From positions 1 to 43,929 of the forward strand of contig JAJBTQ010000007.1 of the NCBI GenBank assembly GCA_020860755.1: a stretch of 43,929 nucleotides of DNA. The letters run 5' to 3'. Under the pieces are notes generated by a model. That model was not told the DNA's origin. It searched no databases and was given only the letters and a program-made list of their open reading frames with translations. The DNA comes from Lachnospiraceae bacterium (lineage in GTDB: Bacteria; Bacillota; Clostridia; Lachnospirales; Lachnospiraceae). A program made the position numbers and the translations under genes. Shown here in pieces: positions 25,205-32,970 of the stretch (its first letter is position 1; every line of letters starts with the position of its first letter).

Positions 25205-26602
25205 CTATTTATGACAGAAGCCGCCGGCTTCCTTCTCTGTCATGTTTTCGACAACCTCATGATCCTCGAAGTATTTCAGGGTGCGGTGGAAGTCTTCTAT
25301 GAGCAGTTCCGCCATGTCCAGGCTGAAGCCCCGCCGTACAAGAATCCGCTGTACCACGATCTGCTCCGCATTTTCCGGAAGCGAGTAAGCCGGCACCTGC
25401 CATCCGCGGTTCCGAAGGCGGTCGGCAAAATCGTACATATTGAAAGAGACATCCGCGTCCTCTTTGAGCTTCCAGGTCAGCGCCGGGATCCCCTGTGCGG
25501 GGTTGCCGTCGTACAAGATCTCAAACGGCCCCATCTTCGCGATCTCTTCTGCCAGATACTGCGCCGCCTGATAGCAGGACATGTGGATCCTGCGGTAGCC
25601 TTCCCTGCCAAGCCGCAGAAGCTGGTAGTACTGACAGATCATCTGCCCGGCCGGGCGGGAAAAGTTCAGCTGAAACACGGACATGTCACCTCCCAGATAG
25701 TTCACGTGGAACACGAGATCATCCGGCAGGTCATCCCTGTGCCGCCAGAGAACGAACCCGCAGCCAAGCGGAGTCAGGCCGAATTTATGGCTTGAGGTGC
25801 TGATGGAACGGACGCGGGGATTGCGGAAATCCCACTTGATCTCCGGCGCGCAGAAAGGCGCCACCATAGCCCCGGAAGCGCCGTCCACATGGACAGAGAT
25901 ATCCAGCCCCGTTTTCTTTTCCAGCCGGTCCAGCGCTTCGCAGATCTCCTCCACCGGCTCATAAGCCCCGGTAAAAGTCAGCCCAAATGTTGTGACTACT
26001 CCTATCGTGTTCTCATCGATATAGGGAAGCATGGCATCGGGTGACATCATCAGCCGGTCCGGCTCCATGGGAACCTCGCGCAGTTCAATATCCCAGTATC
26101 GGGCAAATTTTTCCCAGCAGATCTGCACCGGACCGGTGACGAGGTTGGGCTTGTCTATCGGCAGCCCTGCCTCTGTGCGTTTCTTTTTCCAGCGCCAGTA
26201 CATCGCCATGCCGCCCAGCATACAGGCCTCGGAAGAACCGACCGTGGATGTCCCCACACAGTTACCGCCCTCCGGCGCATTCCAGAGATCCCCCAAAATA
26301 TGCACACAGCGCTCCTCGATTTCTGCGGTCTGAGGATACTCATCTTTGTCGATCATGTTCTTACTGATACAAAGATCCATCAGTTCCCTGAGCTCCGGAT
26401 CATCGTAAGTCTGGCAGAAGGTAGCCATATTCTGGCTGGCATTCCCGTCCAGAAACAATTCCTCCTTTACCAGCTCCATGATCACATCCGGGGCGGTTTC
26501 TTTTTTCGGGATCTTGTACTTCGGTAAAATAAAATCGGTAGAGTTGCTGATATGCAAAACATCTTCTTTTTTCCCTTTTATCCGTTTTTCCTCATAAATC
26601 AT
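25205..26602 (-). CDS. gadB: Glutamate decarboxylase (GadB type)
   Basis: The 465-aa PLP enzyme converts glutamate plus H+ to GABA and CO2. The PLP lysine is K273 in [10 protein letters not shown]240 in HVDGASG contacts the pyridine nitrogen. The N-terminal region ([19 protein letters not shown]) matches bacterial GadA/B. The length and a penultimate His (H464) parallel E. coli GadB (466 aa, His465), whose tail closes the active site at neutral pH; similar acid activation is inferred. ATG at 26602 has AAGGAG 6 nt upstream. A possible promoter is TTGCCG (26694..26689) with TACAAT (26672..26667). No GadC antiporter is adjacent; a binding protein and MscS channel diverge from it. Confidence 0.95.
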   Translation of the reverse strand: MIYEEKRIKGKKEDVLHISNSTDFILPKYKIPKKETAPDVIMELVKEELFLDGNASQNMATFCQTYDDPELRELMDLCISKNMIDKDEYPQTAEIEERCVHILGDLWNAPEGGNCVGTSTVGSSEACMLGGMAMYWRWKKKRTEAGLPIDKPNLVTGPVQICWEKFARYWDIELREVPMEPDRLMMSPDAMLPYIDENTIGVVTTFGLTFTGAYEPVEEICEALDRLEKKTGLDISVHVDGASGAMVAPFCAPEIKWDFRNPRVRSISTSSHKFGLTPLGCGFVLWRHRDDLPDDLVFHVNYLGGDMSVFQLNFSRPAGQMICQYYQLLRLGREGYRRIHMSCYQAAQYLAEEIAKMGPFEILYDGNPAQGIPALTWKLKEDADVSFNMYDFADRLRNRGWQVPAYSLPENAEQIVVQRILVRRGFSLDMAELLIEDFHRTLKYFEDHEVVENMTEKEAGGFCHK

Positions 26603-26806
26603 AGCATTCTCCTTCGTTTTGCTTGCTGTATTCAAATGCGTTTACTTACTTCAACGCCTCTCTCTGATTGTAATCATGACATATTGGGCGGCAATCTGCA
26701 ACCAAAAATAACCATAACTTTTCATAAAAAATTGTTTTTTAGTGGAAAAACATCCATTTAAGTAGTATCATGATTATATATATCCAAAATTATTAAGGAT
26801 TGGACT

Positions 26807-27661
26807 ATGTTTAAAAAAGTACAGCAAAAAAAGCACAACAAAAGACGGGCATTTATCTGTGTTCTGGCTGCCATGGCACTTTTAGTTGCATCAACGGGTC
26901 TGGCCGGCTGCAGCAGTGCGTCCGGCTCCACGCCTACAGGCAGCAGCACGCTGCGGGTCGGTGTGCGTGCTAATGTTACAATGTTCGGTTATTATAACAC
27001 ATCAGCCGGGACCTATTCCGGTCTTGAGATTGATATTGCCCAGGAAATGGCGGAACGTTTGGGTTATAAGGATGTCGAATTCTTTGCTGTAACGCCCGCA
27101 ACCAGATCAGAGGCATTAAACAGCGGCGAGGTCGACTGTCTCGTTGCATGCTGTTCCATCACGTCCGATCGAACGGGAGAGATTGATTTCTCTCCGGCAT
27201 ACTATGAGGACAACTCTGTTGCCATGGTCCAGTACAGCTCCTGTTTTTTGAGTGTCCGGGACATGGTGGGCTGTACCTTCGGCACGATAACAAATTCCAA
27301 CACCACCGATGAGTTGATTGCCAAGCTTAAGGCGATCGGTTTTACCGACGGAGAGATCCGCTCCACCAACGAACGTGGCACTTACCTTGAACTGGACAAT
27401 TTCAATATTCAGGAGATGAATACCTATCAGGAGCTCTCTGACGCGCTGGATGTAGGTACGATCGATGCCATGTGCGCGGACGGCGCTATCATGAATGCAT
27501 ATCTTGACGATACCCGCCGACTTTTGAATTTTTATATTGCATCCCAGGAATATGGGGTAGCCACAGTAAAGGGCTCTGCGCTTTCCGATCCTGTTGCGGA
27601 GACGATTCAGGAAATGCTCGATGACGGCACCATCGACGATCTGATCGATAAATGGGACTAA
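26807..27661 (+). CDS. Amino-acid-type substrate-binding lipoprotein (SBP family 3), orphan
   Basis: The 284-aa precursor has a lipobox LAGC ending at Cys35, then a Ser/Gly/Thr-rich spacer and a type 3 solute-binding fold: LRVGVRANVTMFGYYN, SGLEIDIAQEMAERLGY, and VDCLVACCSITSDRTGEIDFSPAYYED, the last being the hinge region that normally reads SITPxR. These proteins bind polar amino acids at the membrane surface. No ABC permease or ATPase lies nearby; the stop is 11 bp before an MscS-type channel gene, so the two form an operon. A ligand-sensing partnership with the channel is inference. AAGGA lies 7 nt before the ATG. Confidence 0.88.
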   Translation: MFKKVQQKKHNKRRAFICVLAAMALLVASTGLAGCSSASGSTPTGSSTLRVGVRANVTMFGYYNTSAGTYSGLEIDIAQEMAERLGYKDVEFFAVTPATRSEALNSGEVDCLVACCSITSDRTGEIDFSPAYYEDNSVAMVQYSSCFLSVRDMVGCTFGTITNSNTTDELIAKLKAIGFTDGEIRSTNERGTYLELDNFNIQEMNTYQELSDALDVGTIDAMCADGAIMNAYLDDTRRLLNFYIASQEYGVATVKGSALSDPVAETIQEMLDDGTIDDLIDKWD

Positions 27662-27672
27662 GGAGGACCGGT

Positions 27673-30600
27673 ATGGAAAAGAAACGTCATTCCAGACTGC
27701 TTACAATTAAAACGATTGTGCTCTTTGTCGTCCTGGCTGCAGCCCTGGTGATCATAGCGATCGTACTCTCTAACATGCAGACCAGCTTCTATCTGGACCG
27801 TTTTACCACAGAGATGGAGGAGGAGCTGGACAGTCTGCCCGACCGCCTGGAACAGGCACAGGCTGAGTCCGATGAAAATGATGTCACTTTCGACTCGACA
27901 TATGAGGCGCTCGCTGAGAGTGTCGCTTTTTTGGCAAATAATGATCCTAACTTTGCTGTAACAGACGAAAAAATGGTCGAATACCGCGATCTTCTCGGCG
28001 TCGACAACGTGCTCATTGTCAGTACCAGCGGCGAGATCCTTGCACAGGCACAGCCTACACTCGCAGACTTCTCAAACAATCGCTTTAACCGGCTGCGTGA
28101 AGAGGATCCATTTCTCCCCAATGAAGTCTCTGTGGAGATCGATCAGCCCAGCCGAAACTGGCGCGAGCGCTACTTTTCCGCCAAGATCAACAGCGAGAGC
28201 ATGGTCGTGATTGCGCAGGATCCGGCCCTCTTATATGAAATTCTCGATTCCACCAGCTCCACCGCCAGCGTTTTACAGAATATAGAGGTAGGCTTAAACG
28301 GATATATCCTTGCCATGTCTGCGCAGGATTACCTCATCGAATACCATCCGGACGCCTCGCTGATCGATACGGACGGTCTCTATGCAGGGGTAGAGGTGGA
28401 AAATCTGGAGGATGGCGAATTCTCCTGGATGACCATTAACAATGAATATATGTATTGCGGCGTCAAGCTGATCGGCAACACTTACTATATCGCATGTGTA
28501 CCTCAAAGCGATATGACTTTGGCCCGTAATGTAACGGTACTGGTCACCATCTGTGCCTTTTTCGCCGTGATGTTTATTCTCATCATGTACGGGATCTTTG
28601 CCATGCGTGAGATTCGGTTTAAAGGGGTGGAAGAGGACAATGTGCGCTTTTTCAATCGCTTCTGCTTTGTTAAATCTGCTATGCGAAGATCGGTCGCCGT
28701 CTCGTGCGTTGGTTTCGCGGTAATCGTTGTTATCGCTTTCTTTATGCAGACACTGTTCGCATTGTCATTTGAGTCTCTCTCAAACAAAGATCAGGCCAAC
28801 GATGTGATAGACAGTTTTAATAACGCCGAAGAGCATCTGGAGTTGATGAACAATCTGTACGGCGATCGGTATCTCCCTGTAGCACAGACACTCGGCTATA
28901 TATTAGACGAAGTCCCCAACCTGGACAATCAGGCAAATCTACAGCAGCTGGCGGATACGCTCGGGGTACAGGATATCTTCATCTATGAATCGACAAACGG
29001 CGATCTGGTCGCAACCAACTCTTCCTATAACAATTACGCGTTGTCGCTTGATCCGGAGGATTCCTCCTACGAATTTATCAAACTGATCCAGGGCGACACG
29101 GACTATGTGGTGCAGGAGCCGGTCTATGATGAAGTCTCCGGTCATCTCTGGCAGTACATCGGCGTCCCGATCCACGACGAAAACGGATTTGTCAGCGGGA
29201 TCGTGCAGATCACGATCCGTCCGTCTCTTCTGGAAAGTCTGGCATCTTCTGTGGAGCTCGATACGATCTTAGGCGACGTGAGCTTCGGAGACAACGGCTT
29301 CGCTTTCGCGGTCAATAAAGATGATGATACCTTTGCCTACTTCCCGATAGACGAACACGCCGTCGGCGAGTCGGTATACGACCACGATATTACCTATGAA
29401 CAACTCAAGCCGGATTACAACGATTATATTACGATAGACGATGTAAGATACTATGCGTCGTCTGCCGAAACAGACCAATATTACATTTATCTGGCCGAGC
29501 CTGAAGACACACTTATGCAGCACCGCCTGCCGTTGACGCTGGCGACAGCTCTCATCGCCCTTATTGCCGTTGTTGTCATTTTCCTGTTGGAGATTCTTGA
29601 GCCGAAATCTATCGTGACCTTGCTCGATACGGCTGAGGATACCGGAGACCGAATCGTTGAGACGGAGATGCCGGATGGCCGAAAGATCCGAACCGAGTCT
29701 GCCGTCAGTCGATGGATGTCTACTACTATAAAATGGGATGAGCGAACCCCTTGGCAAAAAACCACAGCCGTAATGCGGTGGATCGTGTTTATCCTGGTGG
29801 CCGTGATCTGCATTGCCGTCCTATTCCGGAATCAACTCTTTAACAGTGACTCCATCTTCCTCTACATCCTTGGCGGAAGCTGGGAGCGCGGCCTGAATAT
29901 CTTTGCGATCACCGCCTGCGTCATGTTTATCTGTGTCGCAATGACTATCGTTGTGGTGCTCCGAAGACTGCTTCAGTTTCTGTCCAACGTACTGAATGCC
30001 CGCGGCGAGACGATTTGTCGTCTGTGTCGGAGTTTCCTCCGATACGGTGCGCTCATCGGCATGATCTACTACTGCCTGACTCTTATTGGAATCAACGCCG
30101 TCACCTTGTTGGCTTCGGCAGGCATTTTGGCCCTTGCCATCAGCTTGGGTGCACAGAGGTTGGTCTCCGATATCGTATCCGGCCTGTTCGTCATCTTTGA
30201 AGGTGATTTCCGTGTCGGCGATATCATCCAGGTGGGCGACTGGCGCGGCACGGTCCTTGAGATTGGGATCCGCACAACGAAGGTGGAGGATGCCTCACAA
30301 AACGTGAAGATCATCCGCAACAGTGATATCAGCAATGTGGTCAACATGACGAAGAAGCTCTCCTTCGTCTCTGTCAACTACGGCATTGAATACAATGAGT
30401 CCTTAGAGCATGTAGAGTCGATCTTATCCAAAGAACTGCCTGAGATGGCCAAACGGCTTCCGGCCATCAAAAAGGGACCGTTTTACCGCGGTGTCACGGA
30501 GCTGGGCGACAACAGTGTAGACTTAAAGATCACCATGCAGTGCGAAGAGGCAGACCGCTTCCAGCTGGAGCGTGACTTCAACCGTGAGATGCGGCTGCTC

Positions 30601-30768
30601 TTTGATAAATATGATATCAACATCCCATTCCCTCAGGTCGTGATAAACGAACCGACTGTTCAGAAAAAGGCCTCGTCATACGAGAAATGGCTGGCACAGC
30701 AGTTTGCTGAGGAACAAAAGGAAGCGTCAAAGGAGATGGGCAAGAGCGAAGACGGCGATCACTCTTAA
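27673..30768 (+). CDS. MscS-type mechanosensitive channel with two extracellular Cache-like sensor domains
   Basis: This 1031-aa protein is much larger than E. coli MscS (286 aa). Order: TM1 (about 12-33), extracellular sensor 1 (about 35-285), TM2 (286-311), short cytoplasmic loop, TM3 (339-364), extracellular sensor 2 (365-618), TM4 (619-641), a charged cytoplasmic linker, TM5 (701-719), TM6 (742-765), TM7 (791-806), the MscS pore helix (808-840, Ala/Gly-rich LLASAGILALAISLGAQ), and the beta and C-terminal cage domains (845-995). FRVGDIIQVGDWRGTVLEIGIRTT is the MscS signature. The sensor segments contain Cache-like patterns (LGVDNVLIVSTSGEILA; LGVQDIFIYESTNGDLV), each after a helical stalk. 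AGGAGG precedes ATG 27673, which is 11 bp after the binding protein stop. Confidence 0.85.
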   Translation: MEKKRHSRLLTIKTIVLFVVLAAALVIIAIVLSNMQTSFYLDRFTTEMEEELDSLPDRLEQAQAESDENDVTFDSTYEALAESVAFLANNDPNFAVTDEKMVEYRDLLGVDNVLIVSTSGEILAQAQPTLADFSNNRFNRLREEDPFLPNEVSVEIDQPSRNWRERYFSAKINSESMVVIAQDPALLYEILDSTSSTASVLQNIEVGLNGYILAMSAQDYLIEYHPDASLIDTDGLYAGVEVENLEDGEFSWMTINNEYMYCGVKLIGNTYYIACVPQSDMTLARNVTVLVTICAFFAVMFILIMYGIFAMREIRFKGVEEDNVRFFNRFCFVKSAMRRSVAVSCVGFAVIVVIAFFMQTLFALSFESLSNKDQANDVIDSFNNAEEHLELMNNLYGDRYLPVAQTLGYILDEVPNLDNQANLQQLADTLGVQDIFIYESTNGDLVATNSSYNNYALSLDPEDSSYEFIKLIQGDTDYVVQEPVYDEVSGHLWQYIGVPIHDENGFVSGIVQITIRPSLLESLASSVELDTILGDVSFGDNGFAFAVNKDDDTFAYFPIDEHAVGESVYDHDITYEQLKPDYNDYITIDDVRYYASSAETDQYYIYLAEPEDTLMQHRLPLTLATALIALIAVVVIFLLEILEPKSIVTLLDTAEDTGDRIVETEMPDGRKIRTESAVSRWMSTTIKWDERTPWQKTTAVMRWIVFILVAVICIAVLFRNQLFNSDSIFLYILGGSWERGLNIFAITACVMFICVAMTIVVVLRRLLQFLSNVLNARGETICRLCRSFLRYGALIGMIYYCLTLIGINAVTLLASAGILALAISLGAQRLVSDIVSGLFVIFEGDFRVGDIIQVGDWRGTVLEIGIRTTKVEDASQNVKIIRNSDISNVVNMTKKLSFVSVNYGIEYNESLEHVESILSKELPEMAKRLPAIKKGPFYRGVTELGDNSVDLKITMQCEEADRFQLERDFNREMRLLFDKYDINIPFPQVVINEPTVQKKASSYEKWLAQQFAEEQKEASKEMGKSEDGDHS

Positions 30769-30793
30769 CCGGTTTTCTCCGCGGATGGGCAGA

Positions 30794-30849
30794 AATGAGT
30801 GCAGAAAGCGGCAGTTCACCAGGAATGAGTGCAGAAAGCGGTAGTTCAC
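30794..30849 (+). repeat. Tandem 30-bp repeat in the leader of the 4-TM gene
   Basis: Two copies (30794-30819 and 30824-30849), exactly 30 bp apart, differ at one base within the 26 matching bases. Because the unit is 30 bp it keeps reading frame: a small frame from ATG 30796 to the TGA at 30874-30876 encodes 26 residues with MSAESGSS repeated. That frame overlaps the start of the next gene (30865). Its ribosome site is weak, so translation is uncertain. Confidence 0.6.
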
Positions 30850-30864
30850 GCGGAAAGGATTTGT

Positions 30865-31389
30865 ATGCGCAGTGAGAGAATAGCAAGAAAAGAGCGATAT
30901 GTTCGCGGGGCTCCGCCCAAGGTTTCTTTAGTCTTAACCGGAATCGAGTCATTCGGGGCGCTGATCCTGGCGATCATTCTCTTTGTGTTGGGCAGCCGGG
31001 TCGGTTCCGGCGCGATGAGCCTGTTTGACCTCGGCTCTTCTGACAGCAGTGATATTTCGGGTCTGGTAGATATGTTCAGTGCCGGCTTAGGCTCGTTCGC
31101 CTCGGCTTTTATGATGGCGATCGCGGTTATTGTATTGGTCTACGCCATCTGGTGCCTGATCTTTTGGCTGATCTGCATGGGGAGCAAATACCGCCGCAGA
31201 AGAATGATCGTCTGCACGGTGTTGGGACGGCTGTTCGGCCTGATCCTCATCCTCATGTATCTGTCTGTCGAATCGTTCGGGCCGCTCTTTTTATTAATCT
31301 TCGTCTGGGTCTTCTTAAACATTTTACTCTCGGCTGTCGGCTGGCATGACAATCCGGCCATAAAATCCCGTTACGGCGAGTGGAGTTAA
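30865..31389 (+). CDS. Small four-helix membrane protein, unknown function
   Basis: This 174-aa protein has a basic N terminus (MRSERIARKERYVRGAPPK) and four predicted helices: about 21-43, 74-103, 112-132 and 136-155. A Ser/Asp-rich loop (about 53-66) lies between the first two. I recognise no family. AAAGGA stands 5 nt before the ATG. It lies 96 bp after the MscS gene on the same strand with a terminator behind it, so it is probably the third gene of that unit. Confidence 0.7.
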   Translation: MRSERIARKERYVRGAPPKVSLVLTGIESFGALILAIILFVLGSRVGSGAMSLFDLGSSDSSDISGLVDMFSAGLGSFASAFMMAIAVIVLVYAIWCLIFWLICMGSKYRRRRMIVCTVLGRLFGLILILMYLSVESFGPLFLLIFVWVFLNILLSAVGWHDNPAIKSRYGEWS

Positions 31390-31400
31390 GGACACACAAA

Positions 31401-31435
31401 CCGCCCTGCAGATAAATATCTGCAGGGCGGTTTTT
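31401..31435 (+). terminator. Terminator of the SBP-MscS-4TM unit
   Basis: A 14-bp stem CCGCCCTGCAGATA/TATCTGCAGGGCGG (31401-31430) followed by TTTTT. It also lies behind tRNA-Ser on the opposite strand, with a poorer U-tract there. Confidence 0.88.
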
Positions 31436-31441
31436 ATTGAG

Positions 31442-31529
31442 CGGAGAAGGAGGGATTTGAACCCTCGCGCCGCGCAAACGACCTACACCCTTAGCAGGGG
31501 CGCCTCTTCAGCCACTTGAGTACTTCTCC
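31442..31529 (-). tRNA. tRNA-Ser (anticodon GCU)
   Basis: This 88-nt class II tRNA has acceptor GGAGAAG (from 31529) with CTTCTCC, discriminator G (31442), anticodon loop CTGCTAA (GCU, reads AGC/AGU), a long variable arm, and T arm GAGGG-TTCAAAT-CCCTC. It begins 17 bp after the stop of the fumarase beta gene on the same strand and could be co-transcribed with it. No CCA is encoded. Confidence 0.96.
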
Positions 31530-31545
31530 ATGCCAAATCTAAGAG

Positions 31546-32100
31546 CTATGATACACGGACAGTTCCCTGTTTGTCAAGGTCATATATGTTGTTTCCCCGC
31601 GTGTCGATCGCCACGATCACGGGGAAATCCTTCACCTCGATCTGACGCACTGCCTCCGTGCCGAGATCCCGATAACAGACAAGCTTTGACTTTACGATTC
31701 GCTGGGATAAAAGCGCGCCCGCTCCGCCGACTGCGGCAAAATAGACGGCCCGGTTTCGAACGATGGCGTCCACCACTTCTTTGCTCCGGTTCCCTTTTCC
31801 GATCATCGCCCGCAGCCCGTGGTCTAAAAGCATCGGTGTGTACTTGTCCATCCGTCCGGCCGTCGTTGGGCCTGCCGAACCGATCGGACGCCCTTTCCGC
31901 GCCGGGGTGGGACCCATGTAATAGATCGTGTTGTCCTTTAAGTCAAACATCAGCCCTTCCCCTTTTTCCAGGGACTCCACGATCCGGGCATGAGCCGCGT
32001 CACGCGCGACCAGCATTTCCCCGGTCAGGTGTACATAGTCTCCCGCGCTTAAGCTCACTGCAATATCTTCTGATATAGGAAGTTCAATATATCGTTCCAT
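31546..32100 (-). CDS. Fumarate hydratase class I, beta subunit
   Basis: The 184-aa C-terminal subunit belongs to the Fe-S fumarase/tartrate dehydratase family. Visible features are LSAGDYVHLTGEMLVARDAAHAR near the N terminus, YMGPTPARKGRPIGSAGPTTAGRMD, and VYFAAVGGAGALLS. It pairs with the alpha subunit 11 bp upstream to hydrate fumarate to L-malate reversibly. A tartrate dehydratase role cannot be fully excluded. AGAGG precedes the ATG. Confidence 0.92.
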   Translation of the reverse strand: MERYIELPISEDIAVSLSAGDYVHLTGEMLVARDAAHARIVESLEKGEGLMFDLKDNTIYYMGPTPARKGRPIGSAGPTTAGRMDKYTPMLLDHGLRAMIGKGNRSKEVVDAIVRNRAVYFAAVGGAGALLSQRIVKSKLVCYRDLGTEAVRQIEVKDFPVIVAIDTRGNNIYDLDKQGTVRVS

Positions 32101-32111
32101 CTTAAACCTCT

Positions 32112-32957
32112 TTAAATCGTGCGTTCACAATGACGGTTCACATGACAGCAGATATTTACCGCCACCGGGAGTCCCGCGATATGCGTCGCCGCGGTATTGA
32201 TCTTGACAGCAAGCACCGTTGTCGTTCCTCCCAGCCCACCGGGCCCGATCCCGAGCTTGTTGAGCTGTTCCGTCATCTCTTTTTCCAGCCGCCGGATATG
32301 AGACAGCTCCGACTTGTCCTGCAGAGGGCGGGTCAACGCTCGTTTTGCCAAAAGTGCGCACTGCTCAAACGTCCCGCCGATACCTACGCCGACCACCATG
32401 GGCGGACAGGCATTCGGTCCGGCATCCCGCACGGCGGTCAGGATTGCCTCCTTCACGCCCTCGATACCGTCCGCAGGCTTTAACATAAAGATTCGGCTCA
32501 TATTTTCGCTTCCAAAGCCCTTTGGAGCGACCGTGATCTTCACCTGATCCCCGGGAACGATCTCCGTATACAGGACTGCCGGTGTATTATCCCGCGTATT
32601 TTTCCGGATCAGCGGATCTCCCACAACGGAGTTTCTGAGATATCCGTCCGCATAGCCCTGCCGGACACCCTCGTTGACAGCCTCTGTAAGATCTCCGCCA
32701 AAAAAGTGGACATCCTGACCGACTTCCAGGAAGATCACGGCCATCCCGGTATCCTGGCAGATGGGGATCATCTCCTTCTCCGCAACCCGAAGGTTTTCGC
32801 AAAGCTGATCCAGAACCTGTCTCCCCCAGGGCGACTGCTCCCTGGCCTCTGCCGCTTCCAGCGCCTCTTTCATGTCCTGCGTGAGGACCAGATTCGTTTC
32901 GATGCACATCTCCCGGATATTTTTTGTCAATTCCTCTACATGGATCTCTCTGGCCAT
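32112..32957 (-). CDS. Fumarate hydratase class I, alpha subunit
   Basis: The 281-aa subunit holds the oxygen-sensitive [4Fe-4S] cluster. Cysteines of the expected pattern occur in PICQDTGMAV, DAGPNACPPMVVGVGIGG and VAVNICCHVNRHCER near the C terminus. The start is the ATG at 32957 (AAGGAG 7 nt upstream), 13 bp after the gyrA stop. It acts with the beta subunit in a partial citrate/fumarate pathway. Confidence 0.93.
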   Translation of the reverse strand: MAREIHVEELTKNIREMCIETNLVLTQDMKEALEAAEAREQSPWGRQVLDQLCENLRVAEKEMIPICQDTGMAVIFLEVGQDVHFFGGDLTEAVNEGVRQGYADGYLRNSVVGDPLIRKNTRDNTPAVLYTEIVPGDQVKITVAPKGFGSENMSRIFMLKPADGIEGVKEAILTAVRDAGPNACPPMVVGVGIGGTFEQCALLAKRALTRPLQDKSELSHIRRLEKEMTEQLNKLGIGPGGLGGTTTVLAVKINTAATHIAGLPVAVNICCHVNRHCERTI

Positions 32958-32970
32958 TCGGGTCTCCTTT

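Noticed and set aside
24650-25795. 381-codon plus-strand open frame
   Set aside because: It crosses accDA, its promoter and the gadB 3' end on the opposite strand, with no family match.
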